Assembly (NCBI RefSeq): GCF_002097715.1
Contig: NZ_CP020740.1
Span: forward strand, 1 to 64,000
DNA from: Burkholderia ubonensis subsp. mesacidophila
Lineage (GTDB): Bacteria; Pseudomonadota; Gammaproteobacteria; Burkholderiales; Burkholderiaceae
DNA: 64,000 nt
Direction of reading: 5' to 3'
Part shown: one piece after another, positions 40,781 to 49,072 of the stretch
Numbering within the stretch: position 1 is the stretch's first letter
Layout of the letters: the number at the start of each line of letters is the position of its first letter
Position numbers and translations under genes: made by a program
The notes under the pieces: generated by a model
Seen by the model: only the letters and a program-made list of their open reading frames with translations
Database searches by the model: none
What the model was told of the DNA's origin: nothing

Positions 40781-41989
40781 TCAACAAACGACCTCGATCG
40801 TCTCGCCGAACGGCGCGCGCCGCGCGCGCTGGAGCGGTGTCGTCGACGCCCAGAGAACAGGGTAAGCCGGCTCTTCGGACGGGAACGTGCCGTCCATGTC
40901 GGTCAGGTACACGAGAAACGCGGGTTCGATCTCCTCGGTCTTAATCCGTCGAAACGGATCGGTGAACGACGTGCCGCCTCCGCCCTTCAGCGGCGCCAGC
41001 TCGACCGGTTCCCCGCGCTCGAAGACCTGCACCTGCGTGACGCGGTCGTCGCAATCCATCACAATCAACCTGCGCGGGCGAACAGCATCGGCAACCGACA
41101 GGATTTCGGCGGCGAACTGCGCCTGCGTTTCGTCCCAGACGGAACCGCTGGCATCGCGCACAAACACCGCCTCGCCCACTGCAGGCTCGCTCAATGAAGG
41201 CAAATACATGCCGAGATGCAGGTAACGGCGGTTCGGCTGCGCCCACGTATAGTCGGTCGGCGCCGCGTCCTGTGCAAACCGATGCAGGAGCGAGCGCCAA
41301 TCGACCACCGCAGCGACTGCCTGCTCGACCGCCGCCTGTAGCGCGCCGCCGAGTTTCCCGCAGGCCTGAGCCGCCTTCGCCGCCTGCAACACGGCCACCT
41401 TCCACTCGGCCTCCTTCGCCGCCTTATCGGACCCGGCGTACTGCCGGACCTCCCCGCAAGACGGCGCAGCATCGGCAGCCGAGCCATCCGCTGAATTCGC
41501 TGGTTGAGCGCCGGGCGAATTTGACGAAGAGCCCGGCTGTCTTTCCGCTTGCGGCGTGGACGCTTGCTTCCCGCCCGGTTGCTTCGCCGCTTGTCGTTCC
41601 TCGTTAAGGCGCGTCCCGTAGATTTCCTCCGCGGACATCCCCTTGAAACGCGCATCGACCAGTCCACCAGGTGGAAGCTGCATGCCGGCGTCGATGACGA
41701 TCGGATTGATAGCGTAGTCGCCCGCCTCGTTCCAACCACGCGGATCGCGATAGCCTTGCCGCCAACAATGCCCGAGTGCAACGTGCCAGACCTCATGGGC
41801 GAGCACACCGCGTATCTGCAGGTCGGTCAGGCCGGCCGCATACACCGGGTTGTAGCCGAGCGATTCGCCGTCCGTCCAGAACGTCTCGCAACTCGGATCC
41901 TCTCGGACTTTGAGCCGTAGCGCCAACACTCCAATGAACGGGTGATCGAGCACCAGCGCCGTGCGCTGCTTCGCGATGCGTGGGTCCAT
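40781..41989 (-). CDS. HExxH metallopeptidase-like and VWA domain protein (DUF2201 type)
   Basis: This 402-aa two-domain protein has an N-terminal domain with a zinc-protease-like HEVWHVALGH (about 65-74) and a later WNEAGDYAINPIV typical of the DUF2201 N-domain. A charged Ala/Ser-rich linker spans about 125-185. The C-terminal VWA-like domain has the metal-ion site DASGSVWD and the later TDMDGT. It is encoded with a MoxR-type AAA ATPase and a DUF3150 protein; MoxR-VWA pairs are known chaperone-like systems for metal insertion or complex remodelling. The substrate here is unknown. Confidence 0.8.
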   Translation of the reverse strand: MDPRIAKQRTALVLDHPFIGVLALRLKVREDPSCETFWTDGESLGYNPVYAAGLTDLQIRGVLAHEVWHVALGHCWRQGYRDPRGWNEAGDYAINPIVIDAGMQLPPGGLVDARFKGMSAEEIYGTRLNEERQAAKQPGGKQASTPQAERQPGSSSNSPGAQPANSADGSAADAAPSCGEVRQYAGSDKAAKEAEWKVAVLQAAKAAQACGKLGGALQAAVEQAVAAVVDWRSLLHRFAQDAAPTDYTWAQPNRRYLHLGMYLPSLSEPAVGEAVFVRDASGSVWDETQAQFAAEILSVADAVRPRRLIVMDCDDRVTQVQVFERGEPVELAPLKGGGGTSFTDPFRRIKTEEIEPAFLVYLTDMDGTFPSEEPAYPVLWASTTPLQRARRAPFGETIEVVC

Positions 41990-41996
41990 GGCGTCC

Positions 41997-42926
41997 TCAT
42001 GCTGCGGCGAGGAATGACAGGCGCGTCGCCGACTGATCCGGAACCTGGTCAGTCAGCGGCACCGCCGGCGCGCCGCCCATAAAGGCCGCCATCAGCCCCT
42101 CGATCTCGGTCGCCTTGGTGGCAACCTGCGAGCGCAACACACTGGACTCTTTCAACTCCGCGCCGTTGTGCGCGGCGAGGTGCTGTCTCGCCTCCGCGAG
42201 GATGTGTGCGAGCTTCGGGTCGTTGCTGAAATTCAGCTTCGGCAGCAAATCGCACAACTCGCGAACGTGATTGGCGACGTCGAGACGGACGTTGCCGGAC
42301 GCGTATAGGCGGGATGCCATCGTTGAGACGGCCTCGTACAGCCGGCCGACCAGGTCGTTGTTCGCGGTCTGGATCGACGCCATCGCATGCTCGTCGATCT
42401 CCGTGCGCAATGTGGTCAGAACATCGCTCGGCAGATCGACCCCGAACTGGCTCGCGTCCGGGAACGGCAGCACGGACAGCTTGACACCGAACTTGCCCTT
42501 CAGCTCGCCCAGACTTGGGTAATCCGCCTCGTTATACAGGGAGTTCATTTCCGTCCTCGCTTGCTCCTTCAGGTCGAGATAGTTCGTCAGAAAAATCGAC
42601 ACGGCGAGATCGAACTCGTCCTTCATCACGCGCAGCCGCTCGGCCAGCTCCATGTAGACCATAGTCGGCAGCAGTCGCACGCCCAGCTGGTCGTACTTCA
42701 GTGTCCGGCTGTAGTAGTGCGAGCGAATCCGATTGCCGATCGACAGCACTTCGGCATAGCTCGGCGCGTGTTCCGGCAGCAGGCGCTTGTTGAAGCGCCC
42801 GATGCCGCGCGCGCGGTGGCTTTTCTCGACCTCCTCGGTGACTTTCCCGTCGTAGCGACGGGCAACCCACGTGGAAATCGTGACGGACGACAGCATGACC
42901 TTGGACTGCAGATCGGTAATGTTCAT
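41997..42926 (-). CDS. DUF3150 protein
   Basis: This 309-aa largely helical protein with the DUF3150 layout opens MNITDLQSKVMLSSVTISTWVARRYDGKVTEEVEKSHRARGIGRFNKRLLP, then YAEVLSIGNRIRSHYYSRTLKYD and long helices to the end. It is unrelated to known enzymes. It sits between the MoxR-type ATPase and the VWA protein and is probably a structural or adaptor part of the same machine. A terminator-like hairpin lies 35 bp before its start. Confidence 0.75.
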   Translation of the reverse strand: MNITDLQSKVMLSSVTISTWVARRYDGKVTEEVEKSHRARGIGRFNKRLLPEHAPSYAEVLSIGNRIRSHYYSRTLKYDQLGVRLLPTMVYMELAERLRVMKDEFDLAVSIFLTNYLDLKEQARTEMNSLYNEADYPSLGELKGKFGVKLSVLPFPDASQFGVDLPSDVLTTLRTEIDEHAMASIQTANNDLVGRLYEAVSTMASRLYASGNVRLDVANHVRELCDLLPKLNFSNDPKLAHILAEARQHLAAHNGAELKESSVLRSQVATKATEIEGLMAAFMGGAPAVPLTDQVPDQSATRLSFLAAA

Positions 42927-42960
42927 GAAGGGCTCCAGATAGACAGAGAATTTCGAGACG

Positions 42961-42992
42961 AAAAAAAGCCACGGACCGGAGTCGGCCGTGGC
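42961..42992 (-). terminator. Terminator-like hairpin inside the MoxR-DUF3150 unit
   Basis: Minus-strand GCCACGGCCGACTCCGGTCCGTGGC then seven T, ending 35 bp before the DUF3150 start; a possible attenuator. Confidence 0.8.
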
Positions 42993-43024
42993 AACAGGGA
43001 AAGCACTACAGGGGTTGAAGGCGG

Positions 43025-44050
43025 TCAGTCGCCGCGGATGATCTTGCCGATCTCGCCACCTTGCGCACGAATAAACGCATGGTGGTTTTGCAGCTCGGGC
43101 GTGCGTGCAGTAGCGTCACGGACCAGCAGCGCCGTGAACTCGGGATGGCCAGCGTCAACGAGGCGGTCCGCATAGCGCAGAACCCGCTCGAAGTTCCCAT
43201 CGCTCGCCTTATGCGCAAGCGCCGCAGTGAGCGCGTACAGAATGCTGGGCTCTTCCGGGATGGCGCCGAGGTCGGGATTCAGGAGAATCGCGTCGACCGA
43301 TGGCAGCGCCCGATAGATCGCGAGAAAGCTGATCAGCTCGCCGCCAGCACCTTCACCGACCGTCGCGTTGATCGCGTCAGGCAGCAGATCCGCCGGAACC
43401 GCGGTCATTGTCCGGGCAAGAAAACCCCATTTCCGGGGGCTTGCCGAAGCAATAATGTCGAGCCTGCTGCGCTCCTCCCAAAGCAGGTTGGGCCTGAAGC
43501 GAAGGAACGCGATCAGCTCGGGTGGCACATTCTGCCGAACCGCCCATGTCGTCCAATCGTCCACGGTGGCTTCGAGCTCGACGACCGCCGCAAAACGCGA
43601 TATCAGCGGATCAAGGATCCCGGTGACGCCGGCGTTGTCACCGCGGCGATTGGTAGCCGCGACGAACGTGACGCAGTCCGGCAGCTGGTGCTCACCGATG
43701 CGGCGCGCGAGCAGCAGCTGCATCTTGGCCGCCTGCACCGCCGGCGACGCCTGCCCGAGATCGTCGAAGAACCAGACCAGCGGACGCGTCGCTGACAGCG
43801 CGCGCTCGAGATCGCCGAAGGGCAAAAATCGAGCATGCCTGCCGTCGGCCGCCGGGAACGGCAAGCCCTTCGAGTCGGTCGGGTCTTCGACAACCGGGTG
43901 GCTGATGAGCAGGTCGTGCCCAGCCGCCTCGGTGGCGGATTCGACGATATCGGATTTGCCAATACCCGGCCGGCCAGTAATCAACAGCGGAAGCCGCTTC
44001 GGGATATAAGCGGCAAGCAGCTTGGTAAGGCGTGCGGGAGAGAGTTTCAT
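43025..44050 (-). CDS. MoxR-type AAA+ ATPase
   Basis: This 341-aa ATPase starts at the ATG at 44050 behind CAGGAACCCC. Walker A is ITGRPGIGKSDIV (about 25-37), Walker B is LVWFFDDLGQA, sensor 1 is CVTFVAATNRRGD and the arginine finger region is LDPLISRFAAVVEL. The C-terminal part is helical (FLRFRPNLLWEERSR and onward). It forms a three-gene module with DUF3150 and the VWA/HExxH protein. Such ATPases remodel protein complexes. Its leader carries the conserved hairpins, and the stem closest to the start codon contains the AUG itself. Confidence 0.85.
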   Translation of the reverse strand: MKLSPARLTKLLAAYIPKRLPLLITGRPGIGKSDIVESATEAAGHDLLISHPVVEDPTDSKGLPFPAADGRHARFLPFGDLERALSATRPLVWFFDDLGQASPAVQAAKMQLLLARRIGEHQLPDCVTFVAATNRRGDNAGVTGILDPLISRFAAVVELEATVDDWTTWAVRQNVPPELIAFLRFRPNLLWEERSRLDIIASASPRKWGFLARTMTAVPADLLPDAINATVGEGAGGELISFLAIYRALPSVDAILLNPDLGAIPEEPSILYALTAALAHKASDGNFERVLRYADRLVDAGHPEFTALLVRDATARTPELQNHHAFIRAQGGEIGKIIRGD

Positions 44051-44160
44051 GGGGTTCCTGAAATGAAAGAGCCCCACGTGATCGCGCCCGACAGGGACGT
44101 GACCCTGCGGGGCGATTGAAGATGCCGCGACGCGGCGAGTCGATGCGTCCTAGGACGCCG
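44051..44160 (-). promoter_or_regulatory. Four-hairpin leader, copy D
   Basis: In transcript order: GCGTCCTAGGACGC-ATCGA (44140-44158), GCCGCGTCGCGGC (44124-44136), CGCCCCGCAGGG/CCCTGTCGGGCG (44085-44114), then TGGGG pairing with CCCCA at the AUG. It begins inside the gap after the DUF3717 stop (44169), so it is used by read-through or an internal promoter. Confidence 0.7.
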
Positions 44161-44168
44161 GTTAATGC

Positions 44169-44420
44169 TTACGCGCGTGCGCCGAGCAGCGCCGCGGCCT
44201 GCTTCGCAGTCAGCGATGATCGCGGGACGCCGGTTGAGCGGCTCACGATCATCACGGCATAGACGTCCGCGAGAACTCGCGCTTCGGCGCAGAGAACGAG
44301 CAGTTCGTCGGGTCCGACCGGCGCCGGCGAGCGATTGCGCCACACGTTGATGGCCACTTCGATCTCGGCGATCGAAACGGCATCAGGTGGCAAGGGTGTT
44401 GATGTGTCAGGTTGGTTCAC
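44169..44420 (-). CDS. DUF3717 domain protein
   Basis: This 83-aa protein starts with GTG at 44420 (GAGG 7 bp before). It shows the DUF3717 pattern VSIAEIEVAINVWRNRSP, then LCAEARVLADVYAVMIVSRS and a C-terminal helix TAKQAAALLGARA. The function of this small family, common in Burkholderia accessory DNA, is unknown. A 9-codon frame in the leader (ATG at about 44447) ends in TGA overlapping the GTG, which could couple translation. Confidence 0.75.
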   Translation of the reverse strand: MNQPDTSTPLPPDAVSIAEIEVAINVWRNRSPAPVGPDELLVLCAEARVLADVYAVMIVSRSTGVPRSSLTAKQAAALLGARA

Positions 44421-44525
44421 GGGTGACCTCGAGAGTGTCGCCCCATGAATGACACCCGGCGGGACGTGATCCCCAGGGGCTGGAAAAGGCCGCATTTCGG
44501 CGGATTCGATGCGTCGGTGACGCGG
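44421..44525 (-). promoter_or_regulatory. Four-hairpin leader, copy E
   Basis: Hairpin I is GCGTC-ACC-GACGC-ATCGA (44506-44525), hairpin II is CCGCCGAAATGCGG, and hairpin III is CCCCTGGGGA/TCCCGCCGGG (44455-44479). Upstream TACACT (about 44537-44542) in CTCCTACACTGG is a good -10 element, shared with copy F. Confidence 0.7.
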
Positions 44526-44620
44526 TGTGTCAAGCCAGTGTAGGAGCCCCTACCCTGCGGGCCGGCCGGAAAGATCGAGAATTTCACGCGGCTTTGAAAC
44601 GATCACGTTTCGAATGGACG

Positions 44621-44650
44621 AAAAAAAAGCCGGCGCAATATGCGCCGGCC
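44621..44650 (-). terminator. Intrinsic terminator
   Basis: Minus-strand GGCCGGCGCATATTGCGCCGGC then eight T, 30 bp past the stop at 44680. Confidence 0.9.
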
Positions 44651-44679
44651 GATCCAAAAATGAACGATTACTTCGCCCC

Positions 44680-45144
44680 TCACGCCCCAAGCAGATCACC
44701 TTGGGTATTCAACATCGGAAGGACCCTCGCACGGATCTCGGCTTCTCTCTCGCGCATCCGTTGCGTTCGCTCTTCGCCAACGCCGTTGTGCTTCTCGACC
44801 ACGTAGATGAAGTACAGCGGCTTCACGGGCCCCGTCCAGGTTCGCCATTCAGCCATGATGCGAACGCGAGTCTCCATGTCGCACGCGAAGTAGGAAGCAC
44901 GACCGGAACGCCAGTGACTCGCATCGAGATCGCGCATCCGCTGCTCACTTTCACGGGCCCTGGCGATACGCCGCGCCTTCTCAGCGTCAACGTCCGTTTC
45001 CGGTTCCGGCGCGAGCTGGTCTGCGAACAGGGGGTAGTCACGCTCGAGCTTCCGCGCAACCCGCTTGTGTCGACCGAGGAACGCCAGTTCCTTGCGGCGC
45101 GTCCAGATGTACTCGTCGTAGCGTACAGCTCGATCGAATCGCAT
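44680..45144 (-). CDS. Unknown charged protein
   Basis: This 154-aa protein is rich in Arg and Glu. It opens RFDRAVRYDEYIWTRRKELAFLGRHKRVARKLERDYPLF and contains a tract RRIARARESEQRMRDLDASHW and TGPVKPLYFIYVVEKHNGVGEERTQRMREREAEIR. No family recognised; the helical charged segments suggest a nucleic-acid or protein-binding role. It follows the gene at 45159 by 14 bp. Confidence 0.6.
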   Translation of the reverse strand: MRFDRAVRYDEYIWTRRKELAFLGRHKRVARKLERDYPLFADQLAPEPETDVDAEKARRIARARESEQRMRDLDASHWRSGRASYFACDMETRVRIMAEWRTWTGPVKPLYFIYVVEKHNGVGEERTQRMREREAEIRARVLPMLNTQGDLLGA

Positions 45145-45158
45145 GTTCTACTCCTCGT

Positions 45159-46679
45159 TTAAGCTGCGAGCGGCGCGAGTCGTGTACGCGCATAGTCCAA
45201 CGTGCCGTCCTTCGCGTAAAGCTCACGCCCCTCGTTCGAGCCCGGCCTCGCCAACGCATAGCGCTTCGCTGCTCCCTTGCGGTAGCTACGGAGTTCGGAG
45301 AATCCGTCCGCGATCGCCTGGTCGACGTGCTCGACGCCGGTGATCACGACATTGTCGGATCTGCGATACCGTGCGCGCGCCGCCTGGTCCTTCGCGTCGT
45401 TTGCAGCCTGTTCGGCGGCTCGTTGCGCGCTGGCGGCGTCCTGCTTTGCCTCCCACTCGACTTGTGCCGCCTCGTCGTACCCGCAGAACGCGAAGATCGC
45501 GCGCCGCCGGCGCGTCGAGTTCAGTCCACGCAACGATACGCCGAACTGCTCGCGCAAAACCTGCTTGCTCTGGTCGTTCCAGCCGTCTGCCTGATCGAGA
45601 ACACTCAGCAACGCTACAACATCGCGCGCTTCGACTGCCGCCGCAAAGCGATTCGGCCGGTCGAATTTGAGCCGACCCTGCTCCAGTTTCGCCATATCGA
45701 CTTCGCGACGATATCGACGCAGCGAAAGCCGGCCCTTCGCCCGCTCTGTTTCGAGATTCTCGAGAGTCTTGCTCAGGATTGCCTCGCCAATCAGAGCGCG
45801 CAGGCGCGCCGCCACTGGAGACGTTGGGCCCCCGACATCAACCGGGGTCTGGTATACCTCTGGAAGATCCAGTTTGCTGAGAAGACCCGCTGCGAAAAGC
45901 CGGTCGTCGACCTCAACGTAGGTCGCGTCCGCCGGCGTGGACTGCAGCGCAGCGACAATGCTCGCGCCGAGCTCCGCGTCGACCACCCGCTTCTCGTGAC
46001 GGAAGATCGCCACCGCGGAATGCATTACGCCGTACGGGAGTGAGTTACGGAGAATCGGTACGTCGAGCAGCACGGGAAACCACTGCATGTCATGGCGGAA
46101 GTGCTTCGTGTCGCCCCGGTAGTCGGCCAAGACCGTATCCGGGATCCGTAGATCCAGAAACAGTGCGTGGGCAACGTGGACCTCGTGACGACCGTTGACC
46201 ATCCCGGAAAGCGGGAGTCGTGGGCCCTGTGACGTGAAGCCAAACAAGGAATTCGCGGCGCGGTCGCAAACATCCGGCAGATGAAAGTGCCCTCCGGCAC
46301 CGCGCGCCGCCTCCACTTCCGCCTCGAGCTGCTCACCGGACAGCATCCATGCCGCCTTCGTCGCCAACTCGAACACAAATTGGAATATCTCCCACCGCTT
46401 GCGAGTGATCTGCCAGGGCTGCAGCGGCTCTCCATCCCGGCTAAACCAGCGATCGTGGATTTCCGCGAACAGAGCGGTGAAGATCTCGGCGGCCGTGCCC
46501 GGCTGACGAACGGTCAAGGTCCCGTTATAGCGAATGATCGGCACGGCGACGGCGGCTCGCGTCACCTTAATTTCAGGCGTCTCGTAAGCGGAAAGGCGTG
46601 CATCATAAAAGAACACGTGGAACACCTGCGCGAGCGTGTCGACGTGGATTGCTTCGTTGGGGGTGTGGATCGTGTACAT
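45159..46679 (-). CDS. Unknown large protein
   Basis: This 506-aa protein starts at the ATG at 46679 (MYTIHTPNEAIHVDTLAQVFHVFFYDARL), not further upstream, because the leader there forms hairpins. The N-terminal half is globular (TVRQPGTAAEIFTALFAEIHDRWFS). A later segment has LENLETERAKGRLSLRRYRREVDMAKLEQGRLKFDRPNRF, and the C-terminus is Ala/Glu-rich and coiled-coil-like (EWEAKQDAASAQRAAEQAANDAKDQAARAR). No family recognised. The Shine-Dalgarno loop is enclosed by a perfect GGTGGTTG/CAACCACC stem. Confidence 0.6.
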   Translation of the reverse strand: MYTIHTPNEAIHVDTLAQVFHVFFYDARLSAYETPEIKVTRAAVAVPIIRYNGTLTVRQPGTAAEIFTALFAEIHDRWFSRDGEPLQPWQITRKRWEIFQFVFELATKAAWMLSGEQLEAEVEAARGAGGHFHLPDVCDRAANSLFGFTSQGPRLPLSGMVNGRHEVHVAHALFLDLRIPDTVLADYRGDTKHFRHDMQWFPVLLDVPILRNSLPYGVMHSAVAIFRHEKRVVDAELGASIVAALQSTPADATYVEVDDRLFAAGLLSKLDLPEVYQTPVDVGGPTSPVAARLRALIGEAILSKTLENLETERAKGRLSLRRYRREVDMAKLEQGRLKFDRPNRFAAAVEARDVVALLSVLDQADGWNDQSKQVLREQFGVSLRGLNSTRRRRAIFAFCGYDEAAQVEWEAKQDAASAQRAAEQAANDAKDQAARARYRRSDNVVITGVEHVDQAIADGFSELRSYRKGAAKRYALARPGSNEGRELYAKDGTLDYARTRLAPLAA

Positions 46680-46742
46680 CGGTGGTTGTCCTTGCAAAAA
46701 AATGGGGCAACCACCCCGTCCGGGCAGTTGCCCCGGATCGGG
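46680..46742 (-). promoter_or_regulatory. Leader with enclosed ribosome-binding site
   Basis: A hairpin-III-like CCGATCCGGGGC/GCCCGGACGG stem (46714-46742) is followed by GGTGGTTG (46708-46715) pairing with CAACCACC (46681-46688) around a T-rich loop with AAGGA. Confidence 0.65.
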
Positions 46743-46758
46743 AAATTTAGGTGTAGGT

Positions 46759-47169
46759 TTAGTCGATGTCGAGCAGGCGCGAGACGACTGCGGCGACCGC
46801 CCACGCGTCAGAGCGTGAATGAACCTTGATCTCGACGAGCGGCTGGCTTCGCCAGCTTCCCCCCGCATCTGCCGGCGCGAAGTAGACGGCGTCAACCCTC
46901 ACGAGCCACGATTCGCCGCGTCCTCGTCCGAGCGACAGGCTAATTCGGCTACGACGGCTAGCGAGCAGGGGCCAGCTGGAATCCGACTTCAGTCCGCATT
47001 CTGCTTCCCCTTCGAGGTCGAACATGTTCGTCGCCGACACCCACTCTGGCTCGATTTCTGCTGCGCGCAATGTGGCCTCGATCTCGAGCACAACGTCGTT
47101 CACCGTCTTGCCTACCGGATTGAGCGGCATGCGCGCCGGCACTGCCGACAAGTCCTGTACATTGGGCAT
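46759..47169 (-). CDS. Unknown protein
   Basis: This 136-aa protein starts at the ATG at 47169 (MPNVQDLSAVPARMPLNPVGKTV), 6 bp after GGGAG. It contains LEIEATLRAAEIEPEWVSATNMFDLEGEAE and ends in a helix, VHSRSDAWAVAAVVSRLLDID. No family recognised. The ribosome-binding site lies directly after a terminator-like hairpin and T-run. Confidence 0.55.
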   Translation of the reverse strand: MPNVQDLSAVPARMPLNPVGKTVNDVVLEIEATLRAAEIEPEWVSATNMFDLEGEAECGLKSDSSWPLLASRRSRISLSLGRGRGESWLVRVDAVYFAPADAGGSWRSQPLVEIKVHSRSDAWAVAAVVSRLLDID

Positions 47170-47179
47170 GGGAACTCCC

Positions 47180-47217
47180 AAAAAAGAAAGGCCGCTACCC
47201 CAATCGGGAAGCGGCCC
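47180..47217 (-). terminator. Terminator-like hairpin directly before a ribosome-binding site
   Basis: Minus-strand GGCCGCTTCCCG-ATTGGGGTAGCGGCC then TTTCTTTTTT, followed at once by GGGAG and the start at 47169. Confidence 0.75.
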
Positions 47218-47255
47218 TTGATGCCTCTCGAATCGCCCGCGCGGGGCGAACCGAA

Positions 47256-47387
47256 TCAGTGAGTTTTGTAATGGTGAACGCGCGGATGCCGGCGTTCCCG
47301 ATCAGCTTTCCGGCCGAGATTGACCATGTACATCCCGTAGGTGCACACGACCAAGCCGATCGCCAATACGAAAAGTCCAAGACCCAT
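47256..47387 (-). CDS. 43-aa membrane protein
   Basis: A short frame starts at the ATG at 47387, three bases after the preceding stop and with CGGAG upstream (inside the previous gene's end). It encodes MGLGLFVLAIGLVVCTYGMY, a single membrane helix, then a basic His-rich tail ending VHHYKTH. The coupling to the upstream membrane-protein gene and the clean ribosome-binding site support it. It may be a small partner of that protein. Confidence 0.55.
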   Translation of the reverse strand: MGLGLFVLAIGLVVCTYGMYMVNLGRKADRERRHPRVHHYKTH

Positions 47388-47389
47388 CT

Positions 47390-47857
47390 TCAATCTCCGT
47401 TCATGGAATCCATTCCCGCCAAGAAGAATACCACGGCGAGCAGGATGAGGATTCCGACGTTGAAAACTGCCGCCGGCACCCAGTCCGTCGTCGAATGCCA
47501 GAGGCCGACGGCGCCCGCTAGTGCGGCGGCAGACAGCGTGTGGACGAAGCGACCGAACTGCTGCCGCTGATCCTTCGTCCAGGCGTGGCCGATGTGCCGC
47601 GCAATAAAACTTCCAGGCGTCGGCGATTCGCTTTCACTGCTCACCACGAACGTCCCGTCATCACATTGGTCGAGCGGCACCTCAGTTCCGTCGATCGACG
47701 CACGCGCTGATGGTGGCGCTTCCGCCCCACTCAGATGGCGCATGATGTCGACGACCCGTGACGACGGGTGTACCGACCGCAACTCCCGCACGTAGGTTGC
47801 GCGGTCGGAAATAGCGAGTCCGGAGGCATACTCAACAACGAGATCCACAATCTCCAT
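47390..47857 (-). CDS. Membrane protein with soluble N-terminal domain
   Basis: This 155-aa protein has an N-terminal helical part (MEIVDLVVEYASGLAISDRATYVRELRSVHPSSRVVDIMRHLSG), a middle acidic segment, and two C-terminal membrane helices (TLSAAALAGAVGLWHS and VPAAVFNVGILILLAVVFFLAG). No family recognised. It is followed immediately by the 43-aa membrane protein and preceded by a gene 8 bp upstream, forming one unit. Confidence 0.6.
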   Translation of the reverse strand: MEIVDLVVEYASGLAISDRATYVRELRSVHPSSRVVDIMRHLSGAEAPPSARASIDGTEVPLDQCDDGTFVVSSESESPTPGSFIARHIGHAWTKDQRQQFGRFVHTLSAAALAGAVGLWHSTTDWVPAAVFNVGILILLAVVFFLAGMDSMNGD

Positions 47858-47865
47858 GCTGCCCC

Positions 47866-48258
47866 CTACCGCCGATCACTATCGAGACCATCCACGAGCC
47901 GCAACCCGCCAAGCAATGCCTGGTAGCCCTCGTCCGTGTCGAGCTGCGCGAGCGGGACGACGTTGTCGCCGCCGCCCGATAGGTCGCGGTGACCACGCCG
48001 CGTGCGGAACGACACTGCTACACGCTGACGCGACGCCGAATCGGCAACCTCGAGCATCATCCGACTGGTGCGCAGCGTGACACGGCAGCCGCGGCCGACC
48101 TTTGCCGGTTCGGCCACCACCTCATGCTCGCCTGCGCGCAGCCGCAGATCACGTGCGACACGATGCAGCATCCGCGTCGCCTGGTGCGTCAGTGCAGCGT
48201 CAGAAGCGACGCCACCCGCGCGACGATCTGCATACAAAACTTTCGGTACCTTGAACAT
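47866..48258 (-). CDS. Unknown small soluble protein
   Basis: This 130-aa Arg-rich protein reads MFKVPKVLYADRRAGGVASDAALTHQATRMLHRVARDLRLRAGEHEV and ends LLGGLRLVDGLDSDRR. No family recognised. The ribosome-binding site CGAGGGCAAG follows a terminator-like hairpin. It shares a unit with the next two membrane-protein genes. Confidence 0.55.
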   Translation of the reverse strand: MFKVPKVLYADRRAGGVASDAALTHQATRMLHRVARDLRLRAGEHEVVAEPAKVGRGCRVTLRTSRMMLEVADSASRQRVAVSFRTRRGHRDLSGGGDNVVPLAQLDTDEGYQALLGGLRLVDGLDSDRR

Positions 48259-48272
48259 CTTGCCCTCGAAAT

Positions 48273-48305
48273 GAAAAAAGCGAGGCCCCGAACGGGAACC
48301 TCGCT
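48273..48305 (-). terminator. Terminator-like hairpin between lipoprotein and next gene
   Basis: Minus-strand AGCGAGGTTCCCG-TTCGGGGCCTCGCT then T-run, ending about 10 bp before the ribosome-binding site of the gene at 48258. Confidence 0.8.
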
Positions 48306-48344
48306 ATGCAGGAAGAAGCCGGCAGCGGCCGGCGAATGAACGGC

Positions 48345-48806
48345 TCAGCGCGTGATGCGCATGCCGGAAGAACTGCTGACGAGCATCACGCGATCGCCTG
48401 GGGCGAAGCGCTGCTCGTCGGACTGAACGACCACAAGCGTGCGGCCAGACACCGTCCGCACGACGACCTCGAGGCCGGCATGACGCGCCAGCGATTCCGA
48501 CAGGCGCTGCGAAACATAGGCCGCACCGGCGCCGGCGAGCGCGCCGGCGATGTACCGGCCGTTGCCACCGCCGATCGTGCGGGAACCGAGAAAGGCGCTG
48601 ACACCCGCGCTCAACAGAGACGCCAGACCAGATCGGTCCGACTCGTTGCTGAGCGTGACACCACGCACGCTGACGACCGTGGCCGCCTCGATTTCTCCGG
48701 CACGCTGAACGTCGTAGCGTTGGTAGACGTCGGGAGAACCGAAGTCGTAGGACGCGCACGCGGTCAACGAAGCGAGGAGCAGAACAGAGATGAGACGCTT
48801 GAACAT
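48345..48806 (-). CDS. Outer-membrane lipoprotein, SlyB/glycine-zipper type
   Basis: This 153-aa lipoprotein has signal MFKRLISVLLLASLTAC with lipobox LTAC (Cys17). The mature part has the SlyB-like features AGEIEAATVVSVRGVTL, a glycine-zipper segment IAGALAGAGAAYVSQRLSE and a C-terminal SH3-like stretch VVVRTVSGRTLVVVQSDEQRFAPGDRVMLVSSSSG. It is probably an envelope-stabilising lipoprotein. It is notable beside PRTRC genes and has its own four-hairpin leader. Confidence 0.8.
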   Translation of the reverse strand: MFKRLISVLLLASLTACASYDFGSPDVYQRYDVQRAGEIEAATVVSVRGVTLSNESDRSGLASLLSAGVSAFLGSRTIGGGNGRYIAGALAGAGAAYVSQRLSESLARHAGLEVVVRTVSGRTLVVVQSDEQRFAPGDRVMLVSSSSGMRITR

Positions 48807-48937
48807 GACGATTGCCTCAAAAAAGAGGGCAATCGCCCGTCAGGAGGATTGCCCTGACAGGGAAGCCGACGGATGTCGGTGAGAGAAGTTCGCACGGGCT
48901 GAACCGGTGCGGATGGGTCGATGCGCAGAAGCGCGAG
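48807..48937 (-). promoter_or_regulatory. Four-hairpin leader, copy F
   Basis: Hairpin I is GCGC-TTCT-GCGC-ATCGA (48918-48937). GCACCGGTTCAGCCCGTGC and CCGACATCCGTCGG stems follow, then CCCTGTCAGG/CCTGACGGG (48836-48862), then CGATTGCC (48828-48835) pairing with GGCAATCG (48809-48816) over the ribosome-binding site GAGG. A TACACT -10 element lies upstream at about 48949-48954. Confidence 0.7.
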
Positions 48938-49016
48938 AAACAGGTTCAGTGTAGGCTCGCGCGCCGCCGCCAGCCGCCGGAATCGTCAGGAAAACCGCCC
49001 CGCTTTCCTCTGGACG

Positions 49017-49051
49017 AAAAAAAGCGCCTGCCCGATTACTCGGGAGGCGCT
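49017..49051 (-). terminator. Intrinsic terminator of the PRTRC operon
   Basis: Minus-strand AGCGCCTCCCG-AGTAATCGGGCAGGCGCT then seven T and CGTCCAGAGG, 20 bp past the ThiF stop. Confidence 0.9.
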
Positions 49052-49072
49052 GGTTGAAGTTGTGTTGGCAAG

